Shown here: one piece after another, positions 34,101 to 49,100 of the stretch
Layout: every line of letters starts with the position of its first letter
How positions within the stretch are numbered: the stretch's first letter is position 1
NCBI GenBank assembly: GCA_028753945.1
Contig: JAPNXP010000007.1
Span: 5,146,001 to 5,210,000, forward strand
Length of the DNA: 64,000 bases
DNA from: Hexactinellida sp. DTS-2022
Lineage: Eukaryota; Porifera; Hexactinellida
Reading direction: 5' to 3'
Program-made: the position numbers and the translations under genes
The notes under the pieces: generated by a model
Databases searched by the model: none
What the model was told of the DNA's origin: nothing
What the model saw: the letters and a program-made list of their open reading frames with translations, nothing else

Positions 34101-37100
34101 GTGATAGAATATATTTATATACTAAGATTCTCCCTTTGAATACAAACACGACAAGTACAACACACCCAATAAATACGTCATTTTACGAGGTATCTAGAGA
34201 AAATGTCAGTCCACGAATTAACAAATCAACTCTTACTCTAATCAAGTTAGAAGCTTGCAATGAGCATTTAAATCCGGAATATAATTACACAGCAAAAGAT
34301 GAAGTAAACTGTGAAGAAACGCAAAGAGAGACAAGATCTATTATTGGAGAAAATAACCGCGAGTCGGCTAACCGCACATTATACCCATATAAGGCACTAG
34401 TTACCATTTCAAACCGGTGCAATGGAGTAGCGATTGGCTACAGATATGTATTGACAAGTGCTCAGTGTTTGTATTTCAGTTATTACACGTACCCGCGTGT
34501 TACTGTTATTTGGGTAATCAATGGAGAGACGAGACAAACCGAGGTAGAAATTGAAAGTGTACTACTGCCAATCGAGTGGATTGAATTTAAGGATAATTTG
34601 GCAGAGAGATTCAAATATAATTATGCGCTAATTAAGCTGAAAACAGACCAGCAAACGTACATACCAATTCACATGAACACACCAACTGAATACGAATCCC
34701 AGTGCTTTAAACGGATATTGCAAATTGGATTAAATTTCGCAGATAACAGCGTTATTCGATCAACATGCGACAGTAAACACGAAACGTTTTCAACAACATT
34801 CCTAGAGTGTGATAGCAATGCAAATGAGTTGGGAAACCCATTACTCACGGTGGTAAGAAGAAAAGGACATTTCGCCATAACCGTAGCTGGCATTCTATTG
34901 GGCGACTATGGGAAATACTATTTGAATAACCAAATAGAAGGACAGAGGTATAATCTGGGTTTGAGGATAAACTACGAAATGTTTCTAAGACTGTGTACTT
35001 GGATGAATAGACTAGACAAATGCACTAGTTATTATAGGCAATATTTCCCAATAGACTCTTTAAAGGAAATAGAAGATTGGTGATTGTATATTTATTAAAT
35101 GCAAACTTTAATTGAGTTATACTACAGTAGATATTTGAAAGTACAAACCAGGGGACCATCAAAGTTAATATGTCTCACTAAGTAACAAAAAGGCATTGAA
35201 TAAGAACGAAATAGTGTGTATTAATAAATAGGAAATTCATACTAAGTAGTTTGCAGTATATAACTCGCCTTTATTATTGCCTCTAGAGATCTGACATAGG
35301 ACATTTCTGTATCGAACAAATTCATAATAACATACTTCCTCAACTCCTAAGTACAAGTAACAACATTAAAAGGCTTATATATATATATACTCAACTTCGC
35401 AAAATTGAATTGTTGATGTCAATAAATGACCTTGTCAGTGCCTGAAAATTACACTAGAAAAGGTGTTGGCCAAAATATAAGCATTTCCAACAAGTTAAAG
35501 TAAAATACAGTCAGGTTCTTTTATTATGAACATTCAAGTGACCAAAAATTGTGTTCATAATAGAGAGACTTCATAATAAGCGAACTCAACTTAATACAAA
35601 CCCTATGTAAGTTGTTAAATTGGGACCATAGGGTTTGTTCATAATAAAAAATCTTCATATTAAGCAGACGAAATCTTGTTCATAATAAGCAGACCTGACT
35701 GTAATTATATTTCAAAACTCACAGTTTTGAAAGCGATATTCTCTCGAATTGGTATTTCTAAACTCTCCAGGCGTTCGAGACTTGCCTTTCTCCTATCAGA
35801 CATTCTGGGATAGAAAATAGATTCACTATTCTGATTTTCTTCCAACAATTGTTCACTGGTGATCGACGAGAATGAACTAGATTTCCTTCTGAAACATTTA
35901 ACACGGAGATCTGAGAGAAGAATACGTTTAATATACATGGAATGGCAAAGACCCGAAGCTATATATAAATATAATATGTATAGCGTAATAATATATTTGT
36001 ATACGTATAATATAGTTAAATAAATGTATTCGTGTGTATGGATTCTGGATTAGATATAGGAATATTCTAAGTTTGTATAGTAAGCGAATTACGTATCATA
36101 TAACGCATGTAATACCTTATTATATGTAATTAACGCTTTATGAAATTAACGCGAATTGCTCCAAATCGCGTTAATTTCCTAGAACGTTAATTTGCATGAC
36201 CTTAATTTCCATCACAGTTATACTACAATGGATATACAATATTCAAAGCAACATATTTCCATTGTATAAATGGGTATGACAGTCATTGACAGACAAGATG
36301 CCATGTCTGTCAAGTAGATTGGAAGCCTTTTTGGGAGAAGAAATAGTATTTAATAAGTATAACCGGCATAAATTATATAGGGGTATATGGCAACCGTTTT
36401 TCCAGTAGAATATTCTTATATCCGGTGTTCATATATCGGGCATCTACTATACGTAATACATTATACGCGAGATATAATACAACATTAGGGAAGATACGAA
36501 CCTACTGTTTGATGTAAGTTCCTCATTTCGGGTTCTATAGTAGGGAGGTCAAATGTATTATCAGCTCCATCAAATTCCTCTGATAGCTTTCTGGATATAG
36601 ACTCAGCAGATTGGTCCGTGTACGTGTGTGTGGTGCTCGAGCTGGCGTGGGAGGAGCTGCTCCTGTTGGGCAGCGAGTGCAGTCGCTTGAGAGAGAATCT
36701 GTGGGAGGGGGGGATGAGGGGACTGGGGGCTGAGGCTGTGGGGACCGGGATTATGTTGGAGGTGAGGAGGAATATGTCTCTGTTGGTGCTTTCTGTTAGA
36801 GAGAGGAATGAGGGATATTATGCCGAGGATTATGCAGGGATTTGATCATTTATTTTGACAAAATGTGTGTAGAAATAATGTTAATATGCAATTTGTGTAA
36901 AATCAGAAATAATGTCGAAATGCAAGAAGATAACTTGAAGAGTAATAAACTATAGTTATAGTATTGAACATCTATTTTAAGGTATTTAGCAATGGAAATA
37001 GAGGAAAAAGACTTAAATTCTCCCCAAATCCAAAATCCAAAGAAATTCATGTATCCTAGCATTATATCCATGGAATGGTTGATAAGTACTGGTATGGCTA

Positions 37101-40100
37101 AGAGAGGGGTTAATACATAACGTACCATGGATTATATTTGTGAATAGCGGTAGAGACTTCTGTGCTGTGACTGTTCTCTCCTCAGGCGAGGAGAGAGCCC
37201 TGGACCGACTCAGGGTCTGATGCTCTGATTTCTTACTCTGGGGCGTGACGGGAGAAGCTGGACTGGAGTTACACGGACCTACGAGCTCCTCGTCTAAATA
37301 GGAACAGCAGAAGTCCAGGATACGCGAGACCGAACCAGATCCTATAATGTGTGGGCATAAATAATAACTATAGCAGTTGTATACAGTAGATTGTAAACAA
37401 CAACAATAAATATTCATATTATAAATTGTAAATGCGAAATTCGTGATCAGCATACTTGTTTACCTATTATAACATTTGGAAGTTAGTTTCTATCAAAATT
37501 ATAAATGCGGTTTCAATTCCCCCATCACTTCAATACAAACTGGATAAACAAACAAACACACAACAATCAATTTTTAACAATATAGATTCTAGTATGCAGT
37601 TCCCGAAGATGTTCTTATAACCGACATCCACTGTACAAACTCGGTTATAACGTACCTAGGTTAGTAACTTAGTACGTACTTCGGTTTGTACGTAGTAATT
37701 TATATTAATCAAGTTTGTAAAGAAGTATGTATTTCTATGTAGGGTAAATCAGTTACTACGTACACTCGGATAATACGTACTTATTTCCTTTACAAAGGGG
37801 TGTTGGTTATAACCTTAGTTGACTAATTTATAAATTATATAAATGGTTGATAAACTTGTATTGTTAAAATTTTTATTTTCCCAACCGTAACTTGATAGAT
37901 AATGTCAGATATTCTATAACATATTTGAATATACTTAACGTACGTATACGAATAACATTACTTTAAGATACACTGATTAACAAATTAGGAATAATTCCGG
38001 AATTATTATTCATTTCTTGGATATTATTCAATGAATTAGTCAACTTAGGTTATAACCGAATTCTACTGTATTGCTTTCAATATAGACAGCAGTGCTCGAC
38101 AAAATGAAATTTTGATGGTGGTTAACTTAGCCACCACCTCACTTTTCTGGTGGCTAAAGAATAAACGATGGCCGGTTTAACAAACCACTGATGGCTTAAC
38201 AAACTTCTGATGCCGTAAAACAATACAAATATTAATAACAAATAATGCAACGAAAAATATAATCAACACAAAGTCAAATTATGCTCGATTAGTTAAGCCA
38301 CTAAAGGCAAATTTAGTGGCTTAAGAATATTTTGTCGCGCACTTATAGACATATATAATTACCCCAGGATAGCTTATTGACAGCTAGGGACTCTGCAGAG
38401 CCTTGTTTCTGTGCCCATTCAGAGTCAGCTGAGCTGTCACTCCTGGTAATGCTGGTAGCGGAGTTCTGCCCGATCAGATCCTATCACACGGGTTATACAA
38501 GGGTACCATGGATAGGGCATACAGTGGTGTTTGCGTATAGCAAGTCGCATTAGCGGGAAATTTGCTTGCAAATAGGAAAACTTGTTATTAGAGGAACAGA
38601 ATTAACATTTAATGCTAACTTGAGGACTGAAAATAACTTGCTAATAGAGCAACATTATTATAATATAATATAATATTGCTAATAGAGCAATTGCTATTAG
38701 GCGAACACCACTGTAATAGCAATGTATGTATATACCTGCAATTCCTCTCTATAGGAAGTAATAATGTTAACAGTGGAGGAGGCTAGCGAATCAATAGATG
38801 GCGTTTGTTTCAAATGCAAGATATCTCCTCTCGATATCGCTTGGCTAAGATCTACATTTTCATGTTTCCCCGCTTGAGTTGTGATGTGAGTTGGAACTGT
38901 AACCAGGGATGGGTCGCTAAATTCGCCGACGGTCTCCGTCACAGGGCGAGTGAACTTCTCGTTATACGACATCTAATCAAACAAAAGTTGTGGAATCTCA
39001 ATACACTACTTAACTACAGTAGAAAACCTCGTTAGTACGAACACATTTAATACGAATTTCCGGATAAGACGAACAAACAGTTCCACAAAATCAGGTTCCT
39101 ACAATGGCTATTCAATAGGTATTACTCCGGTTAATTCGAACTCCGGATAAAGCGAACAAATTTTACCGTCCGTTGGTGTTCGTATTAACGAGGTTCCACT
39201 GTACTTATAACAGAAATATTATTATATATAAAAAGTGAATTTGTATGTCTAGAGGTACACAGGATATCTAAAAATAAATGTTTTTGTTTATGAAATTTAT
39301 ATCAGTTAGCGATAAACATGCTCCAAAATATGTTGTGACTCTTCACTAATTATAATTATACTTGTTTACACAATTGTGAATAAATAAAAATAAATACAGT
39401 TAACTCGGGTATAACATACCCTTTTTGGGTATAAAAATAAGCACGTAATGAATGAGTTTACCTACATAGAATACATAATGTTGATTTAAATATACTACGT
39501 ACTATTAGTTTAAGTACGTATAATATCCCAAAGATACGTTATAACCAGTTACGGTACAATAAAGCAATACGTGTAATACAAAAGATTATAAGAATGGTTT
39601 TTATGCATTTAAGCTGAGTGACGAGTCGCAGATAATAATATTGAATAGACACAGAATTATTTAACCATACTTACGGGGTGATTATATTGGGGTCCCCAGA
39701 ATAGGTGTAATTTGTGTGGAGATTTAGGCGCCAATTCAGGGTGCATTGGCCTTTGAGGAGAGGGCAGTTTCGCGGTTATTCCTCTCCTGCTGGAGGATAG
39801 GGGCAGATTAGAGGGCCTGCTTAGGGGGGACTTGGATTCATGCTGCTGAATGGCTTGGTCTAGGTCTGAGTGTGTTGGTTGTATCTGCTCGCTTCCACTT
39901 GTACCTACACTGCTTGTGGAGTCCGCGTAAGCACTGAATATAGAGCTAAAGGAGTGTAGGAGTTCTTAAAAGAAATTCAAAGTTATTAGCGATACAAAAC
40001 AAACTAATTTCTAAAGAAGATTCGTAGTGATTTTTATAATTTGTGAATTAAGTTTTGCAAAAACAAGGTCTAAGCATAATAAGTTAAAATTCGTTATAAT

Positions 40101-43100
40101 TTCTAAAGAAGATTGGTAGTGATTTTTATAATTTGTGAAATAAATGTTGTAAAAACAAGGTCTAAGCATAATAAGTTAAAATTCTTATTAATTAAGGAAA
40201 CTGCAATGTAGATATAATGATCAACTTCCAATCTACAATTGATCAAAAATTGATCAGGTGAGAATTTCGATTAGATTTCAAAAAATATAAGTCAGTATTT
40301 ATTCGGTTGGTTTATCAAGCAATGCACTAAAACCGAACTTTATTCAAAGTTACAAATAGCAGAAATATATGATTGAGAAATTGTGTTATTATGCCAGAGC
40401 CAGAAATTAACTTATCAAAAACTGCCATAACAACTAACTAAAGAATATATTATGAATGATCATCATTCTCTAGCTGTATTATGTATTATTTAATCAAAAT
40501 AAATGATTTGGTACTAATTCTTAGAAACAGGAAATGAGGAAAATCCAAATAGTTATTTTAAACAGGCCTAAGGGAATTTCAGTAAATTAATTTAAAATAT
40601 GAGTTCTTAAATTGAATAATATAACGTTGTAAAATAGAAAGATCAACTTACAAATAAGCAGTCAGTTACGGCAAAATGATACAATGTACCAATGATTAGT
40701 AATTAATATTAAATTGCATACGGCAAAAAGGAACAACTGTTATTATTTCATTAAAGAAAAAGGTTTTGCAAAATGGATAGATAACAATAAAATGGATCGG
40801 GATTTTACAAAAATAATCTATCTCAAGAGAGATTCTAATACAGCTAATTCCCATAATAAATACTGTATTTACTTGAATAGTAGACCGGGCTATTATTGAT
40901 TATTAGCCGCCCTCAGGAGGGCTATTATACGTATGAGACCTATTATTTGCTATTTGAGAAATACATTAAATCCATTAATCTACTTGTGTAGTGTTGAATA
41001 ATGATCAATTCCCTAATTTCCTAGTAACCTAAGGTAAGTGTATATAATTAGCAATTATTCGCGAATATTCGAGGGGCACTATTCGAGTAAATATGATATT
41101 GTATTAGAGATATATATATATATATATATACAATTACGGAGATGAGACAAGAGACGAATTGAGCGACTTATTACATTGGATACAAGTTTAAAAGAAATAT
41201 TTCAGAGATACGTAAGAATACATTAATTAAATCTCATAATGATGTGCAAATCCAAACAATAGTGCACACCTACAAGACCTAATATCAGATACTAATCAAG
41301 ATATACTTTGTTATTGTTTTGCAAAAAGACTGGCGTAAGGGAGAATTCAATACCCGTTACTTCATGAATAGAGAATACTTTAAATTGTTTCAATGCAATT
41401 AAACATTCATTTCTACAGATTTGATAAAATAATTTATAAGTTATTACTCTGTTAAATAAATTTGCATAAAATATTATTATTCACCAGAAACCATTGTGAA
41501 TTCTAATAATTTAAATGTATAATACGGTAATCTATACGAGATAAGATTAAAGAATATAAAAGATTATCTTTATCTCACGTATTTAGAGAGATTCACAAAA
41601 CATGCCAATAAAATCCCATTTAAACAAATACGCCTATGTACTCTATATATAATGGCCAATGGGGATGACTTAATTGGTGGATGGAATCCAGGGAATTTAG
41701 TGGAATTAGTAAATTTTAGTGGAATCAATTGAAAGGTAGAATCTAGTGGATTTTCTAAACTATTATATGCAATAAGCTACGTATTTATCATTATACGTTA
41801 ATTTTAAATCATATAATGTTTTTTACAACGATTAAAATAGTTTTGGGCATAGAATGGTATAGTAGAATATAATATCGAATTAGTTTCATGAAATATATTA
41901 AATTATATTCTTAATAATTCCACTATTCAGCCGCTCACCAATGTTTCCACTCGAATTCACAAATCTCGCTACATTTTAGCTGCCATATAATATACAAACA
42001 TTTAATTATTAGCAATATTATTAATATTACATTTCTCAGTTTAACAAAAAAAGTTTTTAAACCTTTGAAAAAATAATTTACATACTGCCCATGTAAATTA
42101 TACACCACTATCAGTTCTACAAGTATAAATAGAGCATAATTTCTTGTATAAGTAAATATTCAGTTCAAATAAATTATTGAGTTAGCTACAGGATTATGTC
42201 GGAAGAAAATAAAGATTCAATAGAAGCACATTGTGAGTTATTATTAATATAATTTAGCATTTATCTATACTACAGTGGATCCCGGATATAAGAACATCGT
42301 CGGGAACTGCATATAGTGTTCTTATAACAGACATGTTCTTATAACCGGCATAAATTATACAGGGTATATGTAAACCTTTTTCCAATATAATGTTCTTATA
42401 TCCGATACGTTCTTATAACCGGTGTTTTTATATCCGGTATATACTGTATTGTTAAATCCTACTTGAATTTAGCGCCAGTACAAATTGAGTTGGAAGAGAT
42501 TTCAGTTGTGAATGATGAGGACAAGAGTTCAGTTACTCAACTGAATAAAAAAAGTGCACTAATGTTCAATAACTTAGGTGAGTGCTGTTAATTAATAAAA
42601 TATTTGTAATTAAGTATGAATGTAGTACCTTGAAACTAATTTGTTTTTGATAATTGTAATTTCAAAAAAAATATGAATTTGCTTAATAACAACCATATTT
42701 TACATAAAAGAAACAAAAATATGGAACAAGAGTATTTTGTTATACAACAAAGTGTCTTAAAGAAAATAACGAGCGCAATACAAAATATATAATTGTGTAC
42801 ACTGTACAGATTAATGGAGGTTTGAATGAGTTACAAACAAAGTGTGAACAGTGTATTATATGTACAGCCATTTGTAAATATGCTCCTAATCCTTAGTTTT
42901 CATACGCCTAAATCACAAATTAATGTTACGGTATAGGAGAGAATCCCAAATTTACGCGCTCCTAAATTCAAATTTTCCAAAAATCATGCTCCAAAGGGGC
43001 TTCTGGCGCTCCTAGATAATTCCTTGAGTGTGAATATAGTTTGCATTGTAGGATTTAAGTATGCTAGTAAATCATTGGGTTCATCAGAAGAGAGCTCCGT

Positions 43101-46100
43101 TAAAACAGAGGACACCAGTACGAGACACAGGTCATTCTCTCCGGGCGCGGGTAAATTCGGATCGGATCGCATGTTGAGGCGGGATTTCTACCTGTACACC
43201 CCCCCTGATGGAGAGGAAGGGCCTCAGATTGTCGTGGGAGAGAAGATTAACAATCTAGAAATTCGGTTTGTGACTCTCCCCGAGTTGTCTAGCCATGTTG
43301 GCGATAAGAACCAACTGCATCGCCTGACAAACCACTATTGGAAACCAGTGCATAAGAAGAAAGAGAGAATAACTCAACTGTTGCGGAACCTAGTCCTAGC
43401 AGGAGACATAGAGTTAATGCAAAAAGCATTCAATCAGTTCAGCGTAATAGAAAGCGTGTATTCAAACCCATTCAGCAGGGATAGAAAGTGAGTTTGTAAA
43501 AATCAATAAAGCTCCATGCTTGATTGGAATTAATTATGGAGACTAAACCTAGATAGAAAATGAAATAATTAATGAATAATTATATATTTAGAAGACCACC
43601 TGATCACGACAGTTTGCTACATATCTGTGCAAGATTCGGTAACGAAGAAACAATGAATAATCTATTGGATGCGAAATCTCCTACATTTCCACTGGACATG
43701 AGCGACAGAATGGGGGGGTGTGACAGTATCCTACATGCGGCTGTTTATGCGGAAAATCACGAAACTGCAAAATCAATCATAGAATATATTCCTGGTCCAG
43801 ATGAGCAAAAAAGTTGGTTATTTTTAACCCCTGCTAAGTATTTTGTTAATTTTAAGTAAATTGATTTTTAATATAAAACCTTTTTATTACAACAGCAATC
43901 GCAAAGCGTACTTTCAGCTTTACAAATACAAGAACAGATTCAAAAGATGAACCTTCCAATGCAGGCAAAGACCTTTTAAATCTCCAAAATGACAAGAAAG
44001 ATGCTGCAATCCATATTTCCCTAAAAAAACCTGATTATAAAATGTTCGAGATTTTGCTGGAAAACAATGCAGATATCTCCGTACAAGACAGATACGGAAA
44101 TAACGTGTTACACATAGCAGCCACTGCCAATGATATGACAGCATTGGAGATCATAATAGGAACCCAGCAAGCAAAAGGAGAGATGGGAGTCATAAAGCTA
44201 AAAGATGTATTGTCCGAGAAAAATAAGAAATGCAAGAAACCAACAGAACTAGCAACAAATCAAGAGACCATGGAGGTAAGAAATATATTAAATTATTATT
44301 ATTTATATAATTTGTATAACTAAGTTCAATGTTAAACTATTGCAAACTTGGCCATGGATGTACGTAGTTAAATAAGAAGTTGCAAACCAGTTCAGTTAAA
44401 TAAATATATCCAAAGTCCAATTGTACTGTAGACACCTAGAACATAAAGTATGTTATGCAAAAGAAACAATTCGGTTTTAAACACATCTTTTAAAACATTT
44501 TTTAAAAGATTTGTCTTTTGACATTTGTTTTTTGGCAAATCTGTTTATTATAAATAGCTTTTCTGCCCATTCGCGCTTACTAACATTTCGCTGTTGCTTA
44601 TAATTAAATAAATTTAGGCTTGAGCTCTATCTGTATACAAAATAAAAAATAAATATGCGGATACGAATAAAGGGAAATTTTGACTCACAAAAAAACACAG
44701 AAATTCTGTTTCTGTGCCAAAAACAGCAAAATATGTTTAGTTTCCTTATAAAGATAAACTGTTCATTATCAATATACTGACCATGCTTTAGCTGATGCTA
44801 AGCTGCTACTGTGATGAAAGCGAAAAGAGCGACCAACTAGGAATGCTGCTATCTTCTGCAACGGAAAGAAACAAATTGGATTTGGCAACTTATCTCGTGT
44901 CAAAGGGAGCGAGCTTTGATTTCGAAAGTGACCAAGGACTGACACCACTTAAACTAGCTTCTAAACGAGGTTACACTGACCTGGTCAAATACATGTTGAA
45001 TGAAGGAAACGATCCTAACCAGTCAAGTGAGACGTCAATGAATACAGCAATCAATGACGCTTCGAAGTCAGGACATATTGAGCTGGTGAAACTACTCATA
45101 AAGCATAACGCGAATCTTTGGGACGAACACCATATGCAAACTAGCGCACTGCACTCAGCTGTTAATGGAGGCCAACTACAGCTCATCAGGTAAATATAAA
45201 TACCGTGTTTACTCAATAATCGCTTCAAATTTATAATCGCGAATAAATGCTAAATATCCCTACACATAAGTAGGTAACTAGGAAAATAATTATCATACAA
45301 CACCACATAAGCGCTTGAGGGGAAGTTGGTTAACAGCTTAATGGTATTTAACGAATTATTTCTCAAATAAAAAATAGTAGCTCGAGTAATACGGTAATAT
45401 CTCACGAAATTTCACACATTTAGTCATGGCAAGAGATTGCCGTAATTTTTTGTTAGATATAAAATTAATGAGTAACATTATTCTAGATTTCTGATCAAAG
45501 AACAAGGAATGGATCCCAACACAAAGGATAGCGACGGGAAAACCTCGCTATACTATGCAGTTAAGGGCGGCTATAAGGATTGTGTCAAAGAACTGTTGAA
45601 TTGCGGAGCTGATCCTGAGCTAACAGTAGATGGCAAGGGGCAAAAAGCAATCCATTTAGCTGCCAAAAGGAATGATAGAAATATCCTCAAGGTTCTGTTG
45701 GAATACGGTGCGAGATCAAATGATAAGAATGTGGATGGGAAAACACCAATCGATATTGCGCTTGTGAGTGACTATCCTGATATATTGCATCTTTTGTTAG
45801 ACTTCCACGTTGGGTTTGACAGGGAGGACGAAGAGAACAATAATCCAATGCACATAATTGCTATTAATGGCTCGTACAAGTGTGCAGATTTCCTGTTAAG
45901 AGAAGCAGAAGTGGAAATAGCATTCGTGCAGCTAAAAGCTGAGAACGTGGATGGAGAAACACCAATCAGTATTGCGAAAATGAAGGAAAACGAAGCAGTG
46001 TTAATAACATTTATCGAAAAAGTACCAATGGACTACTTCGACCAGAAAGCTAAGATATACCATCAGTTCCTGGAAGAAGAACAGTTTGACATTTTGAAAA

Positions 46101-49100
46101 CAATCTTTAGCCGCATGTGTGAAGAAACGAATGGTGGCACAGAGGTACACTGTAGAGCTCTAATGCTGGATACCAATGGGAAAGGGGAATCTCCATTCAG
46201 TGGGGAATTCAGTCATCTGCTACCATCTTTGTTGCATAAACTCGTTGATTGCGATGATAAAGAGCTTCGCGAGCATCCACTTGTTAAGAAAACTGTGGAG
46301 AAAAAACTCAACTTCTACAGGATCTGGTACGTACTATCTTTCTTGTTATACCTCGTGTTTATTGTTGCCCTATCGATATCTTTGTTCCTGGCATCGTACG
46401 AGTGTGATAGTAATCTTAAACAAATCGAACTCAGTGAAATAAGCTCGAGTTATAGGTTAATTTGCGAATCGTTTTCATGGATATATGTATGCTTACTGAC
46501 GGCAAGCGAGTTCATTGAGTTCGCGTATGGATATTCGCGAATAATTAAAGTTAATCGTTTAAAGATAATGGAAGCGTCAGTAGCTCGAGGTATCAAAAAG
46601 ACGAAGGAAATTGAAAAAGGAGAAATTGCGAAAGACCAAACGAATTGTTTCATAATGATGCTGGAATGGCTAAAAAAGTTTAGAGAAGTTTTTTCGTTAT
46701 TGAACCGCGTTTTTTGCTACGTACCGCAAGGCATTTTACACTACATCTATGACAGTCCTTCAGATATATTAGGAATCGGTTCTTTCTTCATATATTTCGC
46801 GCTTAGGTTCGATGATCCAAACAGAGCATGGCTTTTCGCTTCCCTATCATTCATCGGTTTCACAATTTCACTCCTCAAATACACGCGAGTTATTCCCTCG
46901 CTGGGTGCGTACATAGCGACAGTTAAAGCCGTGTTTTCAAAGGATATACCTCGCTTTCTGGTGCTATACATTATCGTGCTCATAGCTTACATCGGAGGAA
47001 TACATTTAGCCGCACGTTTCCAGCCACTTGGCGACCGCAATAGAATGAGATTACATATTGACGGACAGAATAACCCAGATTTGTGCCAGAACGATACAAG
47101 TCAGTTGCTATTCTTCAACCAAGAGGTCACTGATACTTATACTTTTCTGACTCCACTGGTGTCAGGGCTAGTTCTGCTATTGGACGGGGGGCCTGGTAAT
47201 ACGGAGGGGGATTTAATCAAAGTAAATCTCTACTTTTCGGTAATCTACATGATATTCGCGTTCACAATCATAGTTGTTTTGTCAAACATATTAATCGCGC
47301 AGCTTTCAGAGACATACGCTACGTTGAGTGCTCAAGGCACGTTCTACTATCGAATGGGACTCATAGTCAGTATGGAACTAGAGTCAACACTCGCTTTCTT
47401 CCTGGGGAAATACTTCCGACAACTTTCATCAATAAAGTCATTCAATGTACCAATTGACGAGTGGAAAGAGATGATTAACGAGTCCCCTAATGAGAACGTG
47501 AACAAACTGCTGCATAACCTTCTGTACAAACTGAACAAGAACAGTGTGGCGGTATACGAAGGGTATGAGAAAGTTGTTTCACAGAGCGACGCATTGGATA
47601 AGCTAGGGGAAAAGGTAACGGATATACTTAGGAAAATAGACTTCCTCAAAATGGATATGGGATCAGGGAAATCTCTCGTAGATTCACTACCAATTCTGCC
47701 GAAAGGAAAGTTCGTTCCTATAACGGTTGATGAGAGAATGAAGCAAGTCGAGACAACTATGGAGCAAATGACAATGCATAATTTGGCCCTGGAACAAAAA
47801 ATGGAATACATGATAAATCTACTCAAAAATAAATAACAATCTTAACAATTAGTTGTGGTTTAGAACCCCTTTTTTGTTTTTGTATTTTTTCTTATTTTTT
47901 GTTCTTCTTTATATAACTTTGCTCTTTCCTATGTTGACTAAATTGATATGTCAGGAATTCTTTATTGCTTATTAAATGTTTCCCAAAAGAATCAAATAGT
48001 ATTAACGTTAAGCGGGACAAGTTCTTTGAAATGATATAGATATGTATCAACATAATTATATAATGTACTGAACATATAAACCCATCTGTTGTAATCTATT
48101 CTACATAACATACAATAATGTTAAAGCTTGTTGCTAATTAAAACAAAGTAGATCAAAGTACACTGTAAGTTTACTATAATACCAAACAATTACAAATCTT
48201 CAAATATAGATTATTAGAAGAGCTTACTTAATTAAATATCGGCCAATACCTTTTCAATAAAAAACGGGCTACAAAGATGAACTTTTGATGTTAAATGACC
48301 TTGCCAGAAATGCCAGTGCCTGAAAATTACATTAGAAAAGTGGTCGATATAGGAATTCCAAATTTCCTCATTTCAAAATCCCACATACATGTATGTTTCA
48401 GAAAATATTGGATCTTACATTAATTTGATAATGCAATAAATGAAAGGTGCGATAAAATGAATTCTAATTTCTAAGCAATTACATAAAATGTCTCCATATA
48501 TAAATATAGAGTATGCATGTACCATCTCTATTGATATCGGATATCATTCAACATTTGGACCCCATTTGTAACATATGTGAAAAGTTAAGATAATTCATAT
48601 CTCGATCTGAGAATAATAACAATAAATTATTCACAATAAATCCACTATAATTATAGTGGATTTATTGTGAATAATTTATTGTATATAACTTCCTGTATAA
48701 CTTCCTGATGCGAGCAGCTTATAACATGTAACATAATTTCAGGTGGTCTTTGATAACGTTACAAGCACAGTGTAATCAATTATGCAGAAGTTTGAAACAT
48801 AATCCTAAAGAATGAATAAGAAGCACATGCCCTGTTTTGATTTAATTACTACAAAGCTACATAGTGTTGAGAGTTTGCAGATGTAAAGCATATTCTTGTA
48901 ACTGTGTGTAAAGAATGTTAGAATGTACTTACATTAGTGATTAATGTAATAGGAGGCATAGTGGTCTTAGAGATAATTAATCAAATAAATAAATAAATAA
49001 GATTGCAAAATTTCTTCATCAGAAGTTTATAACTAAATATTGTGTTTATATCTAACGATTTGAAGCCAGATGTTGATACATAACAAACATTCCATTCTAA

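Larger units (their letters stand above)
39946..42195. other. Left part of the 10.4-kb GEF intron, upstream of the TRP-type gene
   Basis: No coding exon found on either strand. It contains a tandem duplication (40006-40189), a family N element (40862-41095) and a TA dinucleotide run (41109-41131). The last few hundred bases must hold the TRP-gene promoter. Confidence 0.6.

Noticed and set aside
36618-36845. Plus-strand 75-aa frame
   Set aside because: Antisense to the Ser/Pro-rich GEF exon 36792-36502.
37634-38073. Coding exon in the intron between 38363 and 37341
   Set aside because: The sequence is a repeat element with inverted ends, and the flanking exons join in phase without it.
40714-40899. 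61-aa plus-strand frame upstream of the TRP-type gene
   Set aside because: AT-rich, no similarity, overlaps the family N element.
47347-47826. 159-aa minus-strand frame in the TRP-type gene
   Set aside because: Shadow of the helical C-terminus; no conserved pattern.
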